In this document: positions 40,870 to 48,574 of the stretch, one piece after another
Layout of the letters: each line of letters starts with the position of its first letter
Numbering within the stretch: the stretch's first letter is position 1
NCBI GenBank assembly: GCA_017610225.1
Contig: JAFCCM010000004.1
Span: 1-64,000 of the forward strand
Length of the DNA stretch: 64,000 nucleotides
Origin: Candidatus Aenigmatarchaeota archaeon
GTDB lineage: Archaea > Aenigmatarchaeota > Aenigmatarchaeia > CG10238-14
Reading direction: 5' to 3'
Notes under the pieces: generated by a model
Seen by the model: the letters and a program-made list of their open reading frames with translations, nothing else
What the model was told of the DNA's origin: nothing
The model's database searches: none
Program-made: the position numbers and the translations under genes

Positions 40870-40897
40870 ATTATACTGAAAATTTCTAGAAAAGCAA
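40870..40897 (-). promoter_or_regulatory. Promoter
   Basis: TTGCTT, 16-base spacer, TATAAT on the minus strand, 22 bases from the zinc-ribbon gene. Confidence 0.8.
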
Positions 40898-40899
40898 CA

Positions 40900-41394
40900 T
40901 TATTTTCCAGACAATATTTCAGGATAGCATCGTCTGGTTTCTTCTTCGGTATGAAACAAAATAATGATAGTCAGATTTGTTTTTTTGAAAAAATCAAATG
41001 ATAATTTATCTGCTAAATCCTCAGACTCCATAACAAAATCTTTTGGTAAATTAAAAACATCCATTTCTAAATGAGCCATAAACTCTGGAACAAAATTAGA
41101 TACATTATCTAAATTGGCTATAACGGTTGGATATTTAAATTTGATCCTATTTATTATTTCAAGTATATCTTTCTCATTATCTTTTATATCTTCTTTTTCT
41201 ATTAAATGAAAACTCTTCAAAACATCTTTTAATGCTATTCCATATCCATAATGAAAAAATCTTTCTTCTTTGCTACCGGGTCTAAAATTATTATCCAAAT
41301 CAAAATCAGCGGAGTCTTTTAGATAAGACTCCATAACTCTTTTGAGATGTTTTAATCTTTTCACGCTAACAATCATATCAATTTCCAAAAACAA
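40900..41394 (-). CDS. Hypothetical protein, 164 aa
   Basis: Mostly helical; overlaps the gene upstream by 17 bases. No motif recognised. Confidence 0.65.
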   Translation of the reverse strand: MFLEIDMIVSVKRLKHLKRVMESYLKDSADFDLDNNFRPGSKEERFFHYGYGIALKDVLKSFHLIEKEDIKDNEKDILEIINRIKFKYPTVIANLDNVSNFVPEFMAHLEMDVFNLPKDFVMESEDLADKLSFDFFKKTNLTIIILFHTEEETRRCYPEILSGK

Positions 41395-41890
41395 CTGTAG
41401 GCTTCATATCCCCTATCTGCATATCTATTAATGCCTTCAACTCATCTTTCTCATCCTCATCCTCATCCTCTTTTTCTTTTTCTTTTTCTTTTTCTTTTTC
41501 TTTTTCTTTTTCTTTTTCTTTTTCTTTTTCTTGAATAAATTGTATCTCTTTCAGAAGATAGATTTTTCCTTCTTTTTCTTGTATTTTAATAAGTTTTAAT
41601 ACATTAACAGATTCATCTTTTGAAACATTTGACCATAACTCTCCATTAAATAAATCTCCTATTTTATAATCCTTAGCAACATCATCAGGAATAGCCCAAT
41701 AAATAGAATTCCTTTCATCTTTAACTTTTAATAAAGACCATCCATCAAAATCTTTTTTTACAACAATTTCTTTACCTGCATGTACAAAATCTTGATTGCT
41801 TCTTTTTGGAGATGAATTACAAATAAAAAAAATAGATAAAATCGAAACCGATGCAATTAAAAATAATTTATAAAAATTTGAAAATCTCAT
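41378..41890 (-). CDS. Membrane-anchored protein with (KE)n repeat, 170 aa
   Basis: A hydrophobic N-terminal segment (residues 8-24, ending FFICNSS) is a signal anchor or a poor lipobox. A beta domain follows, then a run of about ten Lys-Glu pairs and an Asp/Glu block encoded by a hexanucleotide repeat. The alternating charges would form a rigid rod-like helix. Function unknown. Confidence 0.65.
   Translation of the reverse strand: MRFSNFYKLFLIASVSILSIFFICNSSPKRSNQDFVHAGKEIVVKKDFDGWSLLKVKDERNSIYWAIPDDVAKDYKIGDLFNGELWSNVSKDESVNVLKLIKIQEKEGKIYLLKEIQFIQEKEKEKEKEKEKEKEKEKEKEDEDEDEKDELKALIDMQIGDMKPTVVFGN
41447..41531. repeat. Hexanucleotide microsatellite
   Basis: About ten copies of CTTTTT in tandem (41470-41531) flanked by three to four copies of CTCATC on the left. 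Unit length six keeps the reading frame, so copy-number change would lengthen or shorten the (KE)n helix without breaking the gene. Confidence 0.85.
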
Positions 41891-41914
41891 ACTAGATACT
41901 CCTTATATAAAATA

Positions 41915-42193
41915 TTATATCATATCGTTTATCACTTCACTTAGATAAACTTTAATTCCATCAACTTCTTCTTTAGGAGATTCATTTAATTTTTCTTTCA
42001 TGCAAGAAAGCATTTCATAAATAGTTCTTAAAGAATCAATAGAATTGTTTAATTTTTTAGCCATATCGAAAACTTTATTACATTTTTTTCCAAACTCAGG
42101 GTTAACGAAATCTTCCATTATACCAAAACCCCGTCCAGCAAAAGTATTTTTTACTAAATCAATTTCTTCATTTGTTAGCCTTTCCTCTTGCAT
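41915..42193 (-). CDS. Small helical protein, 92 aa
   Basis: Helical with KLNNSIDSLRTIYEMLSCM, resembling the helical family at 20-29 kb. Stop lies next to a TATAAT-like element without a -35. Function unknown. Confidence 0.6.
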   Translation of the reverse strand: MQEERLTNEEIDLVKNTFAGRGFGIMEDFVNPEFGKKCNKVFDMAKKLNNSIDSLRTIYEMLSCMKEKLNESPKEEVDGIKVYLSEVINDMI

Positions 42194-42265
42194 CTTCTTT
42201 CCCCTTTTTACAATTTTAGCAGCGAGTTCATAATAATTCTCTTTTACAACATATTTTTCTTTAAT

Positions 42266-43096
42266 TTATTCACTTTCCAATAATTGTACGAATACTCCTT
42301 TGCATGAAGGCCATTCTTTTAGTATCAACCTTCCTTGTTTATTAATAAAAATAAAATTAGGATTCCCATTCTGCCAAGAACCATCATTAAAATACCAGTC
42401 TTCTATACTGCCAGCATCATGAGTATGTCCCATAACAAGTATATTATTTGGGTATTTATTATGATGTTTTAAAACGGTCTGATAAAATTTATTTAAATTT
42501 CCTCCTTTATTTACAGTGGGATTTAACCATCTATAAATATTAGAAAAGAATGATACAAATCTCATAGCTGTATCACTCAAAAATGATTCAGTACTTTTTC
42601 CCTCTACAGTAGGGCCGACTTTCATTTCAACCCATCCAGCCAACATTGCTGCCATTTTACCAAGCATCATGGCCTTATTCGGATCATTAAATATATCAAA
42701 TTCATGACCATGCATAATACTAATATTTTTTCCATTTCTTGATACAACTAATCCTCCGCTCAACAACTCGAAAAACTTTGAACCCATTTCTAATCCTATA
42801 AAACCAACTAAATCTATATCATGATTACCCACAATAAAAACAGTATTCATAGATATCAATCTTTTAATCAAATCATAATATGTTCTTATAATATCTCCAT
42901 GTTGAGATTGCCAAAACTCAAATACATCGCCAGCAAGAATAAGGCAATAATCTTCATCCTTTTCTACATAGTCAAGAAACTTTTCAAAATCAGCTTGATA
43001 CGGTTTGAAATTATCCTTATTAGAACCATCTCCCATGTGAAGATCGCTAACAATATATAAATTCTTATCCTTAATTTTATCGAACAAGTTAATCAT
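42266..43096 (-). CDS. Calcineurin-like metallophosphoesterase (LpxH-like), 276 aa
   Basis: All metallophosphatase motifs present: SDLHMGD (residues 16-22), LAGDVFEFW, VGNHDIDL, MHGHEFD and GHTHDAGS. The order and the GDVFEFW segment resemble UDP-2,3-diacylglucosamine hydrolase (LpxH) and related phage enzymes. The substrate is unknown; a nucleic-acid or nucleotide phosphodiester is equally possible. ATG at 43096 is preferred over a TTG 12 bases upstream. Confidence 0.85.
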   Translation of the reverse strand: MINLFDKIKDKNLYIVSDLHMGDGSNKDNFKPYQADFEKFLDYVEKDEDYCLILAGDVFEFWQSQHGDIIRTYYDLIKRLISMNTVFIVGNHDIDLVGFIGLEMGSKFFELLSGGLVVSRNGKNISIMHGHEFDIFNDPNKAMMLGKMAAMLAGWVEMKVGPTVEGKSTESFLSDTAMRFVSFFSNIYRWLNPTVNKGGNLNKFYQTVLKHHNKYPNNILVMGHTHDAGSIEDWYFNDGSWQNGNPNFIFINKQGRLILKEWPSCKGVFVQLLESE

Positions 43097-43098
43097 AT

Positions 43099-43563
43099 TT
43101 ATATCCAATCTTCTCCAAATAAATCTTCTTCTTCCATAAATCGTTTCATAATTTCAATACTTTTATTATAAGTCTGCTGATTCCATTTTGCAGAAATTTC
43201 AGCCAATTTTGGAGCCATATCTCTATTCGTTTTAATCCATTTTTTCCCTATATCGCTGCTTAAAATAACTATTAATTGATCTATTTCTTCATCAGAAAAC
43301 TTTTCGTAGTAAGTTTCCATCATAGCATCAACTATTTCTGAATAATCTACAGACGATTGTATCTTTTCATTAAATTCATCATATCTTTCAAGTATTTTTG
43401 AAACAATTTCTCCAGCAACATCATTTGCAGATAATATCTCTTTTTTTAACATCTCTTTTCCATACTTAGACATTTCAATTCTCATATTTTCAAGATGATC
43501 AGTTATACCTATAAGATTAGCAAGTTTATATATCTTATTTCTTTTTTGATAGTCAATTTTCAT
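43099..43563 (-). CDS. DUF2059-like helical protein, 154 aa
   Basis: Helical throughout; the segment YYEKFSDEEIDQLIVIL...IGKKW matches the pattern of DUF2059 (FSxxEL...LxxFYxSxxGKK). ATG at 43563 with AAAGGA. It lacks the signal peptide most DUF2059 proteins have. Function of the family unknown. Confidence 0.5.
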   Translation of the reverse strand: MKIDYQKRNKIYKLANLIGITDHLENMRIEMSKYGKEMLKKEILSANDVAGEIVSKILERYDEFNEKIQSSVDYSEIVDAMMETYYEKFSDEEIDQLIVILSSDIGKKWIKTNRDMAPKLAEISAKWNQQTYNKSIEIMKRFMEEEDLFGEDWI

Positions 43564-43574
43564 GATTTTCCTTT

Positions 43575-44246
43575 CTATTCGAATAATTTCCAACCTCTAT
43601 ATAATTTTCTTTTTCCGACTGCTAATTCACACATTTTACTTTTTGAAAATTTATTATTTCTGCAAAATTCTGCCATATTAAATATATGTATAATTTTTCC
43701 TTCTGGATTTATCAATTTATATTTCTTGGCAACAGCTTTTATTGTAGCTTTTATTCTTTTATCTACAGCCCATTTAGGTTGCTTCTTTCCCTTGAAACAT
43801 TTTGATAACTTTCTTTTTGTTTTATCCGATACCTTAAATCCTAAATGTGAAATTCTTAATTTTTCTCTAGTTTCTGGAGTAGCTTTCTTTCCTATATGCG
43901 CTTTAGATATTTTCTTCTTCACAATATCACTCATAATACCTGTCCCACCACCACCGCCACACAAGTTATAACCATTAGGACACATGGTATCAAAATATTT
44001 TATATATTTAACTTCCGATTCATTTAGTTCTTTCTGATTTTGACAATCGCAAATTTTTTCTATAGAAAAATTTTCTTTTCCATATTTTTTTATAGCTCTG
44101 TAAATAATCATATTATTATTGAAATTGCATTGCCAACAATGGGCTTTCCACCTTTGTTCTATACTTTTTGTTGTTTGACCAACATAACATTTCCCATTGA
44201 TTTTATTAGTTATTTTATATATTAACAAACATTTATTTTGGCGCAT
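43575..44246 (-). CDS. GIY-YIG homing endonuclease with NUMOD3 repeats, 223 aa
   Basis: The N-terminal GIY-YIG domain reads YKITNKINGKCYVGQT (residues 10-25) with a downstream Arg and Glu (ESEVKYIKYFD). A Gly run and two or three NUMOD3-type repeats (SKAHIGKK, LRISHLGFK, LSKCFKGKK) and a C-terminal HTH-like segment follow. It is a free-standing mobile endonuclease but, unlike the other two in the window, lies on the minus strand inside an operon and overlaps its upstream neighbour. Confidence 0.88.
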   Translation of the reverse strand: MRQNKCLLIYKITNKINGKCYVGQTTKSIEQRWKAHCWQCNFNNNMIIYRAIKKYGKENFSIEKICDCQNQKELNESEVKYIKYFDTMCPNGYNLCGGGGGTGIMSDIVKKKISKAHIGKKATPETREKLRISHLGFKVSDKTKRKLSKCFKGKKQPKWAVDKRIKATIKAVAKKYKLINPEGKIIHIFNMAEFCRNNKFSKSKMCELAVGKRKLYRGWKLFE

Positions 44247-44649
44247 TTTTATTTATATAATTTACAATCATATCTCTAACAACTTCAGAAATAGTTTTAT
44301 AGTTCTTTTTACATTTCTTCTTGAATTCTACATACAATGAAGGATGAAGCATTACTCTAATTTCTTTTTCCAACTTTTTCTTATATTCAATCATGTCCTC
44401 AGAAACTTCTATCAAATGCTCTCCCAACTCCTTAGAAGTTTCTTTTGTTAAACAAATCTGATCTCCATATGGCCTGCTTTTTATCAAAATCATCCAACAA
44501 TATTTAATTTTTTGCCACAACCCTAACGTATTGTTTGCTCCCATATACCAAATGCTTAAATCAATAAATCCAAATTTTCTATCATTGTCACTATCAACAT
44601 GAATTTCTTCGCTTCCACAATCGCATTTAACTCTAAAATCTTTTTCCAT
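44233..44649 (-). CDS. Zinc-site / ribbon-helix-helix-like protein, 138 aa
   Basis: N-terminal CDCGSEEI hints at a metal site. The C-terminal 45 residues (RVMLHPSLYVEFKKKC, then KTISEVVRDMIVNYI) read as a CopG/MetJ-type ribbon-helix-helix: a strand and two helices. Likely a DNA-binding regulator; the middle has a hydrophobic Trp-rich segment. Overlaps the GIY-YIG gene by 14 bases. Confidence 0.55.
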   Translation of the reverse strand: MEKDFRVKCDCGSEEIHVDSDNDRKFGFIDLSIWYMGANNTLGLWQKIKYCWMILIKSRPYGDQICLTKETSKELGEHLIEVSEDMIEYKKKLEKEIRVMLHPSLYVEFKKKCKKNYKTISEVVRDMIVNYINKNAPK

Positions 44650-44662
44650 AATCTACTCCTTT

Positions 44663-44986
44663 TTATTTAACAATCTCTCCATTATCCAATATATGTATTA
44701 ATGCTTGTCTAACAAAATCTTTGCTCATAGCTTCAGAATAAATTTTTATTTTCCCATCTTCATCTACAAAACAAATCTCTCCAAATCCAAGAATAAATGC
44801 CTTCAATAATGCTTTTTTAACCCCTCTGACAGAAACATCATAAAAATCCAGACAATCTCTCATTCTAGTTTCAAGAGTATCTATGAATAGTTCATCCTTA
44901 GCTATCTTAGAAATTATATCAGAAACATCATTATCGTCTTTGATTTTTTCTTCGTATTTGCTAATTCTCATTTCTATATCTCCCAT
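44663..44986 (-). CDS. Hypothetical protein, 107 aa
   Basis: Helical with an acidic N-terminus; overlaps the gene upstream by 13 bases. Not recognised. Confidence 0.6.
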   Translation of the reverse strand: MGDIEMRISKYEEKIKDDNDVSDIISKIAKDELFIDTLETRMRDCLDFYDVSVRGVKKALLKAFILGFGEICFVDEDGKIKIYSEAMSKDFVRQALIHILDNGEIVK

Positions 44987-45189
44987 CCTGGATTAATTTT
45001 ATTGAATAATTCTTTTTCTAATTCAGAAGGCTCAGGCACATATATATAATAGTAGGGCCAACCGCATCTTAAACATTTTCCATTGATTTTAACAATGCTT
45101 CCTCCACCATCACATACAGGGCAACAATCGATTTCACTATCAACCATCTCTTCTTCTTTTGAAGTTAATTCAATATTATTAATTCTCAT
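44974..45189 (-). CDS. Zinc-ribbon protein, 71 aa
   Basis: CCPVCDGGG and CLRCGWP form a ribbon around residues 28-52. ATG at 45189 overlaps the stop of the macro-domain C-terminal frame (ATGA), better supported than the upstream in-frame starts. Function unknown. Confidence 0.65.
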   Translation of the reverse strand: MRINNIELTSKEEEMVDSEIDCCPVCDGGGSIVKINGKCLRCGWPYYYIYVPEPSELEKELFNKINPGWEI

Positions 45190-45657
45190 CAGCTTTTTCT
45201 TCCTTAACATATTCTTCATATACAATTACTTTTAAATCACAATCTTTGAATATTTCTTCAAATACTGGACGTATATCTTCCCAACGCAATCCCCCTAACG
45301 AACAACCAACGGCAGGAAAGGCTATACTATTATACTCCCATTTTTGTAATTGCACTTAATATTTTGAAGGCATTTTTTAATCCAATCCTTCTTTGCGCCG
45401 CCAGAACCATCCCTTCGCCTAATTTTAGCTTGAGTTGCCATATTAACTATGATTTTATCTTCGCACTGGACGGTCTGTGTGACCCCAGGAACGAAACGAC
45501 CTAAATGACATGCCTTCTTGTACTGTTGAATCGCAAAAGGAAACCTGTGTTTTATTTCTAATGCGATCCCAGCCCCAGATAGACCTTCACAATTCTCGCC
45601 ATGGCCTATAGCATCGCATTCTGTGAGAAATATATCCCCCTTCACAAACTTAACCAT
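45179..45657 (-). CDS. Macro domain (ADP-ribose-binding), split by a frameshift
   Basis: From ATG at 45657: VKFVKGDIF, CDAIGHGENCEG and SGAGIALEIKHRFP are the N-terminal macro-domain motifs. The frame stops at 45322, but an adjoining frame continues with YNSIAFPAVGCSLGGLRWED, the C-terminal signature, ending at 45179. One extra A in the A5 run at 45341-45345 joins them into a 159-aa domain of normal length. Macro domains of this type bind or hydrolyse ADP-ribose derivatives. The ATGA overlap of the second part with the next gene shows that this end is the natural one. Confidence 0.75.
45329..45355 (-). promoter_or_regulatory. Internal promoter-like element in the macro gene
   Basis: GTGCAA and TATAAT on the minus strand, with a 15-base spacer, inside the macro coding region. 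It could drive the downstream zinc-ribbon operon. Confidence 0.45.
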
Positions 45658-45661
45658 TTTT

Positions 45662-46051
45662 TCAACCTTTCTTGATTTTTTTCTTAGTTTTCTTTTTTAT
45701 ACTCTTCTCTGCTACCTCTATTATACTGTCATTATCCAGAATTGCACTAATTTTTTTAACGTCTCCAAGATTTATTATTTCCTGTGCCTTTTTATCAGCA
45801 TTTGGAATTGGATTATTTTGTTGATTTGTATCTATTGCTAATTCTGGCTTGAATTCTATACAGCCGCCATCAGCTATCATCACAGGCCAATCGATGTATG
45901 GATTCGGCCCAAAGATAATACCAAATTTTGAAACAAATCTATTTAAAAATATTTGACCGTCTTTTGATTTAGTTTTTATAGTTAAACTTCCATCTGGCAT
46001 AAAAACAAAACCATCCATCTCCACTAACGGAAATGTAGATTTATTTTCCAT
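45662..46051 (-). CDS. Hypothetical protein, 129 aa
   Basis: Beta-rich N-terminal half (GFVFMPDGSLTIKTK), a short acidic linker and a Lys-rich C-terminal tail (KKKTKKKIKKG). The promoter of the macro gene lies in its 3' part. Not recognised. Confidence 0.6.
   Translation of the reverse strand: MENKSTFPLVEMDGFVFMPDGSLTIKTKSKDGQIFLNRFVSKFGIIFGPNPYIDWPVMIADGGCIEFKPELAIDTNQQNNPIPNADKKAQEIINLGDVKKISAILDNDSIIEVAEKSIKKKTKKKIKKG
45720..45747 (-). promoter_or_regulatory. Promoter for the macro-domain gene, within the upstream CDS
   Basis: GTGCAA, 16-base spacer, TATAAT on the minus strand, 62 bases upstream of the macro ATG. Confidence 0.75.
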
Positions 46052-46101
46052 AAATTATTCACCTTTATTTTTATTAATTGCTATTTTTTTTTTGCAACTA
46101 T

Positions 46102-46662
46102 TTATTGTTTCGTATTTACAATTTTAAATGGTCCGGAAACAGCACTATTATATTGCTCTGCTGTTTCCAACGATTTCATAATCTTCTCTTCTGCGGAAAA
46201 ATTATCTATAGTACTTAAAATATGTAACGCACCAATAGCAATTTCTCGTCCACTTCCCACGGAATCAAAACTATTACTAGTCTCTCCTACTTGAAAATCG
46301 CTTCCTATATAGTATAATTTTCCACGATAGCCCATAAGGAATGTTCCACCGCATTCCATTTCATTTCTTTTTTCAAGCCATCCTCCGTTCTTAAAACGAT
46401 TTCTAATAGCATCTATAAATAACGTACACATATATTCCATATCATCCATATCTATTGGTTGATTTGGGATACGGAACCCATATCTTAATAATTGCCCCAT
46501 TCTGAACGAAGTAGTAAAACCAAAAACCATATTATCTAAATTATTCTTAAGCAAAAAAACTTTTTCATCTTTTCTATGCCTTAAAGAATCGCCGGCAATT
46601 CCAGCGCTATCTCCCCCAATATAGACAACTCCATTATTTACAATTCCGGCTATACAAGTCAA
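46102..46662 (-). CDS. Proteasome-like Ntn hydrolase, 186 aa
   Basis: Starts TTG-ACT (TTG at 46662 behind AGGGG), so after Met removal the N-terminus is Thr: TCIAGIVNNGVVYIGGDSAG, quoted here up to the GGDSAG motif of 20S/HslV-type beta subunits. GSGREIAIGAL near residue 140 matches the conserved second motif. Predicted to be a self-compartmentalised threonine protease or a single-chain relative; phage members of this family are known, their targets are not. Confidence 0.75.
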   Translation of the reverse strand: MTCIAGIVNNGVVYIGGDSAGIAGDSLRHRKDEKVFLLKNNLDNMVFGFTTSFRMGQLLRYGFRIPNQPIDMDDMEYMCTLFIDAIRNRFKNGGWLEKRNEMECGGTFLMGYRGKLYYIGSDFQVGETSNSFDSVGSGREIAIGALHILSTIDNFSAEEKIMKSLETAEQYNSAVSGPFKIVNTKQ

Positions 46663-46806
46663 TATTGCACCCCTTTTTCTGTATGGTTAAAAAATTCCAT
46701 ATACCTATCAATCCACACACATACCTATTATTCTATTATAAGAGCTTCTACTCCTTTTACTCTTTCTTAAAAATATCTATTTTTTATTATTTTTTTATCT
46801 ATTAAA

Positions 46807-46936
46807 TCAAAAATTATATTTACCTAGATTATCAGAAAACATAATAAAATCATTACCTATAAGAACATATCTTCTTTTATGAGAGTTTTTTATGGAGTCA
46901 GCGATATATCTAATAATGCTTTTTATTTTTCATCAT
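46807..46936 (-). pseudogene. Frameshifted small gene
   Basis: ATG at 46936 overlaps the stop of the upstream gene (ATGA). With one A fewer in the short A runs near 46920-46930 it would read MMKNKSIIRYIADSI...RRYVLIGNDFIMFSDN and end at 46807; as given it stops after a few codons. The remaining gap to 46662 holds a TATAAT (46733-46738) without a -35. Confidence 0.4.
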
Positions 46937-47253
46937 TCATCTTTGCACATAATTTCAGCTAATTTTTCTTGAAAACTATAATTTTGATCGTCTAATTTTT
47001 TTATCTTATTATTCATCATAATAATACACATCATAAGAAAATCTTTTTCAGATAATTTCTTACATTTAGAATCGACTTCTCTAAACTTCGAACAATATGC
47101 AAAAATATAACTTTCTTGCAATAGATATTCTTCCCATTCATGAATCAACTCTTCATCGCAAATTAAATCATTCATACAAGTGTTTATGTTACCAGCCCAG
47201 TTTTTCCCTTTTTTCATTCTTTCTAAATCTTTTTCAAATTTATTAATACTCAT
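46933..47253 (-). CDS. Hypothetical protein, 106 aa
   Basis: Helical, Lys- and Cys-containing protein with MCIIMMNNKI. Follows the Thg1-like gene with a ten-base gap. Not recognised. Confidence 0.6.
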   Translation of the reverse strand: MSINKFEKDLERMKKGKNWAGNINTCMNDLICDEELIHEWEEYLLQESYIFAYCSKFREVDSKCKKLSEKDFLMMCIIMMNNKIKKLDDQNYSFQEKLAEIMCKDE

Positions 47254-47263
47254 ATTATCTCCT

Positions 47264-48007
47264 TTATCCTAAACAGGTTAAACAAGGATTCTTTGAATCC
47301 TGAAAAGCCTTCTTCAAATTTTCATAATGAGGAACGATATTGCAACGTTCCACCCATTCCCCTAACTCGTTCTTAATATAAAAAGTTCCATTCTTTTCTG
47401 TATCAGTTAAATCAGTCGTCCAATTCTTTTCTATGCCATGAAGCATTTCATGCTTATCTTTCTTGTTCTTACCCATCAATTGCTTATGGCTAAAAAATGA
47501 AGAAGCATACATAGAAAGAGAATTTCTTTCCCAATCTTTCATTCTCCACAGATAGCAATTTAATACATCTTCTTTCGGAATATTAAATGCCCTAGCATCA
47601 AATGTAGCTGTCTTTGGTTCTTTATTAGGAAATTCGGCCCTAAAATATTGTTCCCAATCTCTATTGAAATATGCTGTAAATAAAGAAGCACTAACACTCA
47701 AAATCTTAGATAGATTATAATCAAACCATGGTTGAGTTTCAAGTTCTTTATAATCCGTCAATAAAAAACTGATTTCATCAGATTGCAAATATACAGCTTC
47801 ACAGCCGCTTATTTCTTTAGCGGTTATGTAAGCAGCACATTTGAAAGAATCGATCAACGGTTTGCAAAAAGGTTTTTCGAGACCTCTTGTAAAGGTGTGA
47901 AAAGCGCGTCCGTCTAACCGAACAATAACAGGAACCTTTTTTACTAAGTAGCCCCTATTAACATTTTCGTAAGTCTTAATCCTTGTTCCCAATAAATCAT
48001 TCTTCAT
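47264..48007 (-). CDS. Thg1-like 3'-5' polymerase, 247 aa
   Basis: VIVRLDGRAFHTFTRG (residues 27-42) carries the first metal Asp of the Thg1 palm domain, and LQSDEISFLL (near 75-84) the second. KATFDARAF-like and HRG-equivalent segments follow; overall length matches the family. Thg1 adds G to the 5' end of tRNA-His in eukaryotes; bacterial and phage relatives repair truncated tRNA 5' ends by templated reverse-direction synthesis. With the tRNAs and two RNA ligases in this window, tRNA end repair is the likely job. Confidence 0.9.
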   Translation of the reverse strand: MKNDLLGTRIKTYENVNRGYLVKKVPVIVRLDGRAFHTFTRGLEKPFCKPLIDSFKCAAYITAKEISGCEAVYLQSDEISFLLTDYKELETQPWFDYNLSKILSVSASLFTAYFNRDWEQYFRAEFPNKEPKTATFDARAFNIPKEDVLNCYLWRMKDWERNSLSMYASSFFSHKQLMGKNKKDKHEMLHGIEKNWTTDLTDTEKNGTFYIKNELGEWVERCNIVPHYENLKKAFQDSKNPCLTCLG

Positions 48008-48048
48008 AATAAAATTCCTTAATCTGGATTTATATAACTGCTATTATT

Positions 48049-48522
48049 TTAATGCAAACTCATGCCAATTCTCATTTTCATCCATTCATTTTTTGTTCTC
48101 ATTTTCATCCATGTAGTACAATTAAGATTAAAATACATGCCATGCCCGATTTTGAGTCCACCGAATTTTTTCCCACTCCAGATTCCGACTACCATTCCGT
48201 CACTGAAGAATACCTCTTTTTCAATTCCAGACTCATCTGCATTGAAATACGTCCAAGACCCAACCTCCCCAGAAATAGGAAGATTCTCAGACCACATAGA
48301 GTCTGGAGGACCAAGCAGTTTCATGACTTCTCTTCTAGAGATACCCAACTGAACATCTTTTGGTTGTTCTATCTTCTCTTCTGCGTTAACTACTGGCTTA
48401 ACTTCCTCAACAGTAAAACTACAACTGTTTAAGTTTAAAAACAATCCCATAATACAAAACAATCCCATAATACAAAACAATATTACAATCCCATATATTC
48501 TATCTTTTATCCTTATTTTCAT
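48049..48522 (-). CDS. SmpA/BamE-like lipoprotein, 157 aa
   Basis: Hydrophobic signal with a duplicated FCIMGLF and a probable lipobox LNSC (Cys near 34). The mature part has LGISRREVMKLLGPPDS and WTYFN, the pattern of SmpA/BamE-type domains. The signal duplication comes from a 19-bp tandem repeat (48447-48485), and the C-terminal MKMR-x-x-x-EWMKMR duplication from another repeat at 48065-48112. Confidence 0.6.
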   Translation of the reverse strand: MKIRIKDRIYGIVILFCIMGLFCIMGLFLNLNSCSFTVEEVKPVVNAEEKIEQPKDVQLGISRREVMKLLGPPDSMWSENLPISGEVGSWTYFNADESGIEKEVFFSDGMVVGIWSGKKFGGLKIGHGMYFNLNCTTWMKMRTKNEWMKMRIGMSLH

Positions 48523-48574
48523 CTTTTCTCCTTTATTCTATTTCCTAATATGTCTGCCATTTTTTCATCCTTTC

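Noticed and set aside
41915..41920. TATAAT on the minus strand near the gene at 41378-41890
   Set aside because: No -35 at 15-17 bases and an A/T-only surround; not counted as a promoter.
46733..46738. TATAAT upstream of the Ntn hydrolase
   Set aside because: Spacing is suitable but the -35 (AGAGTA) is far from the consensus; left out of the promoter list.
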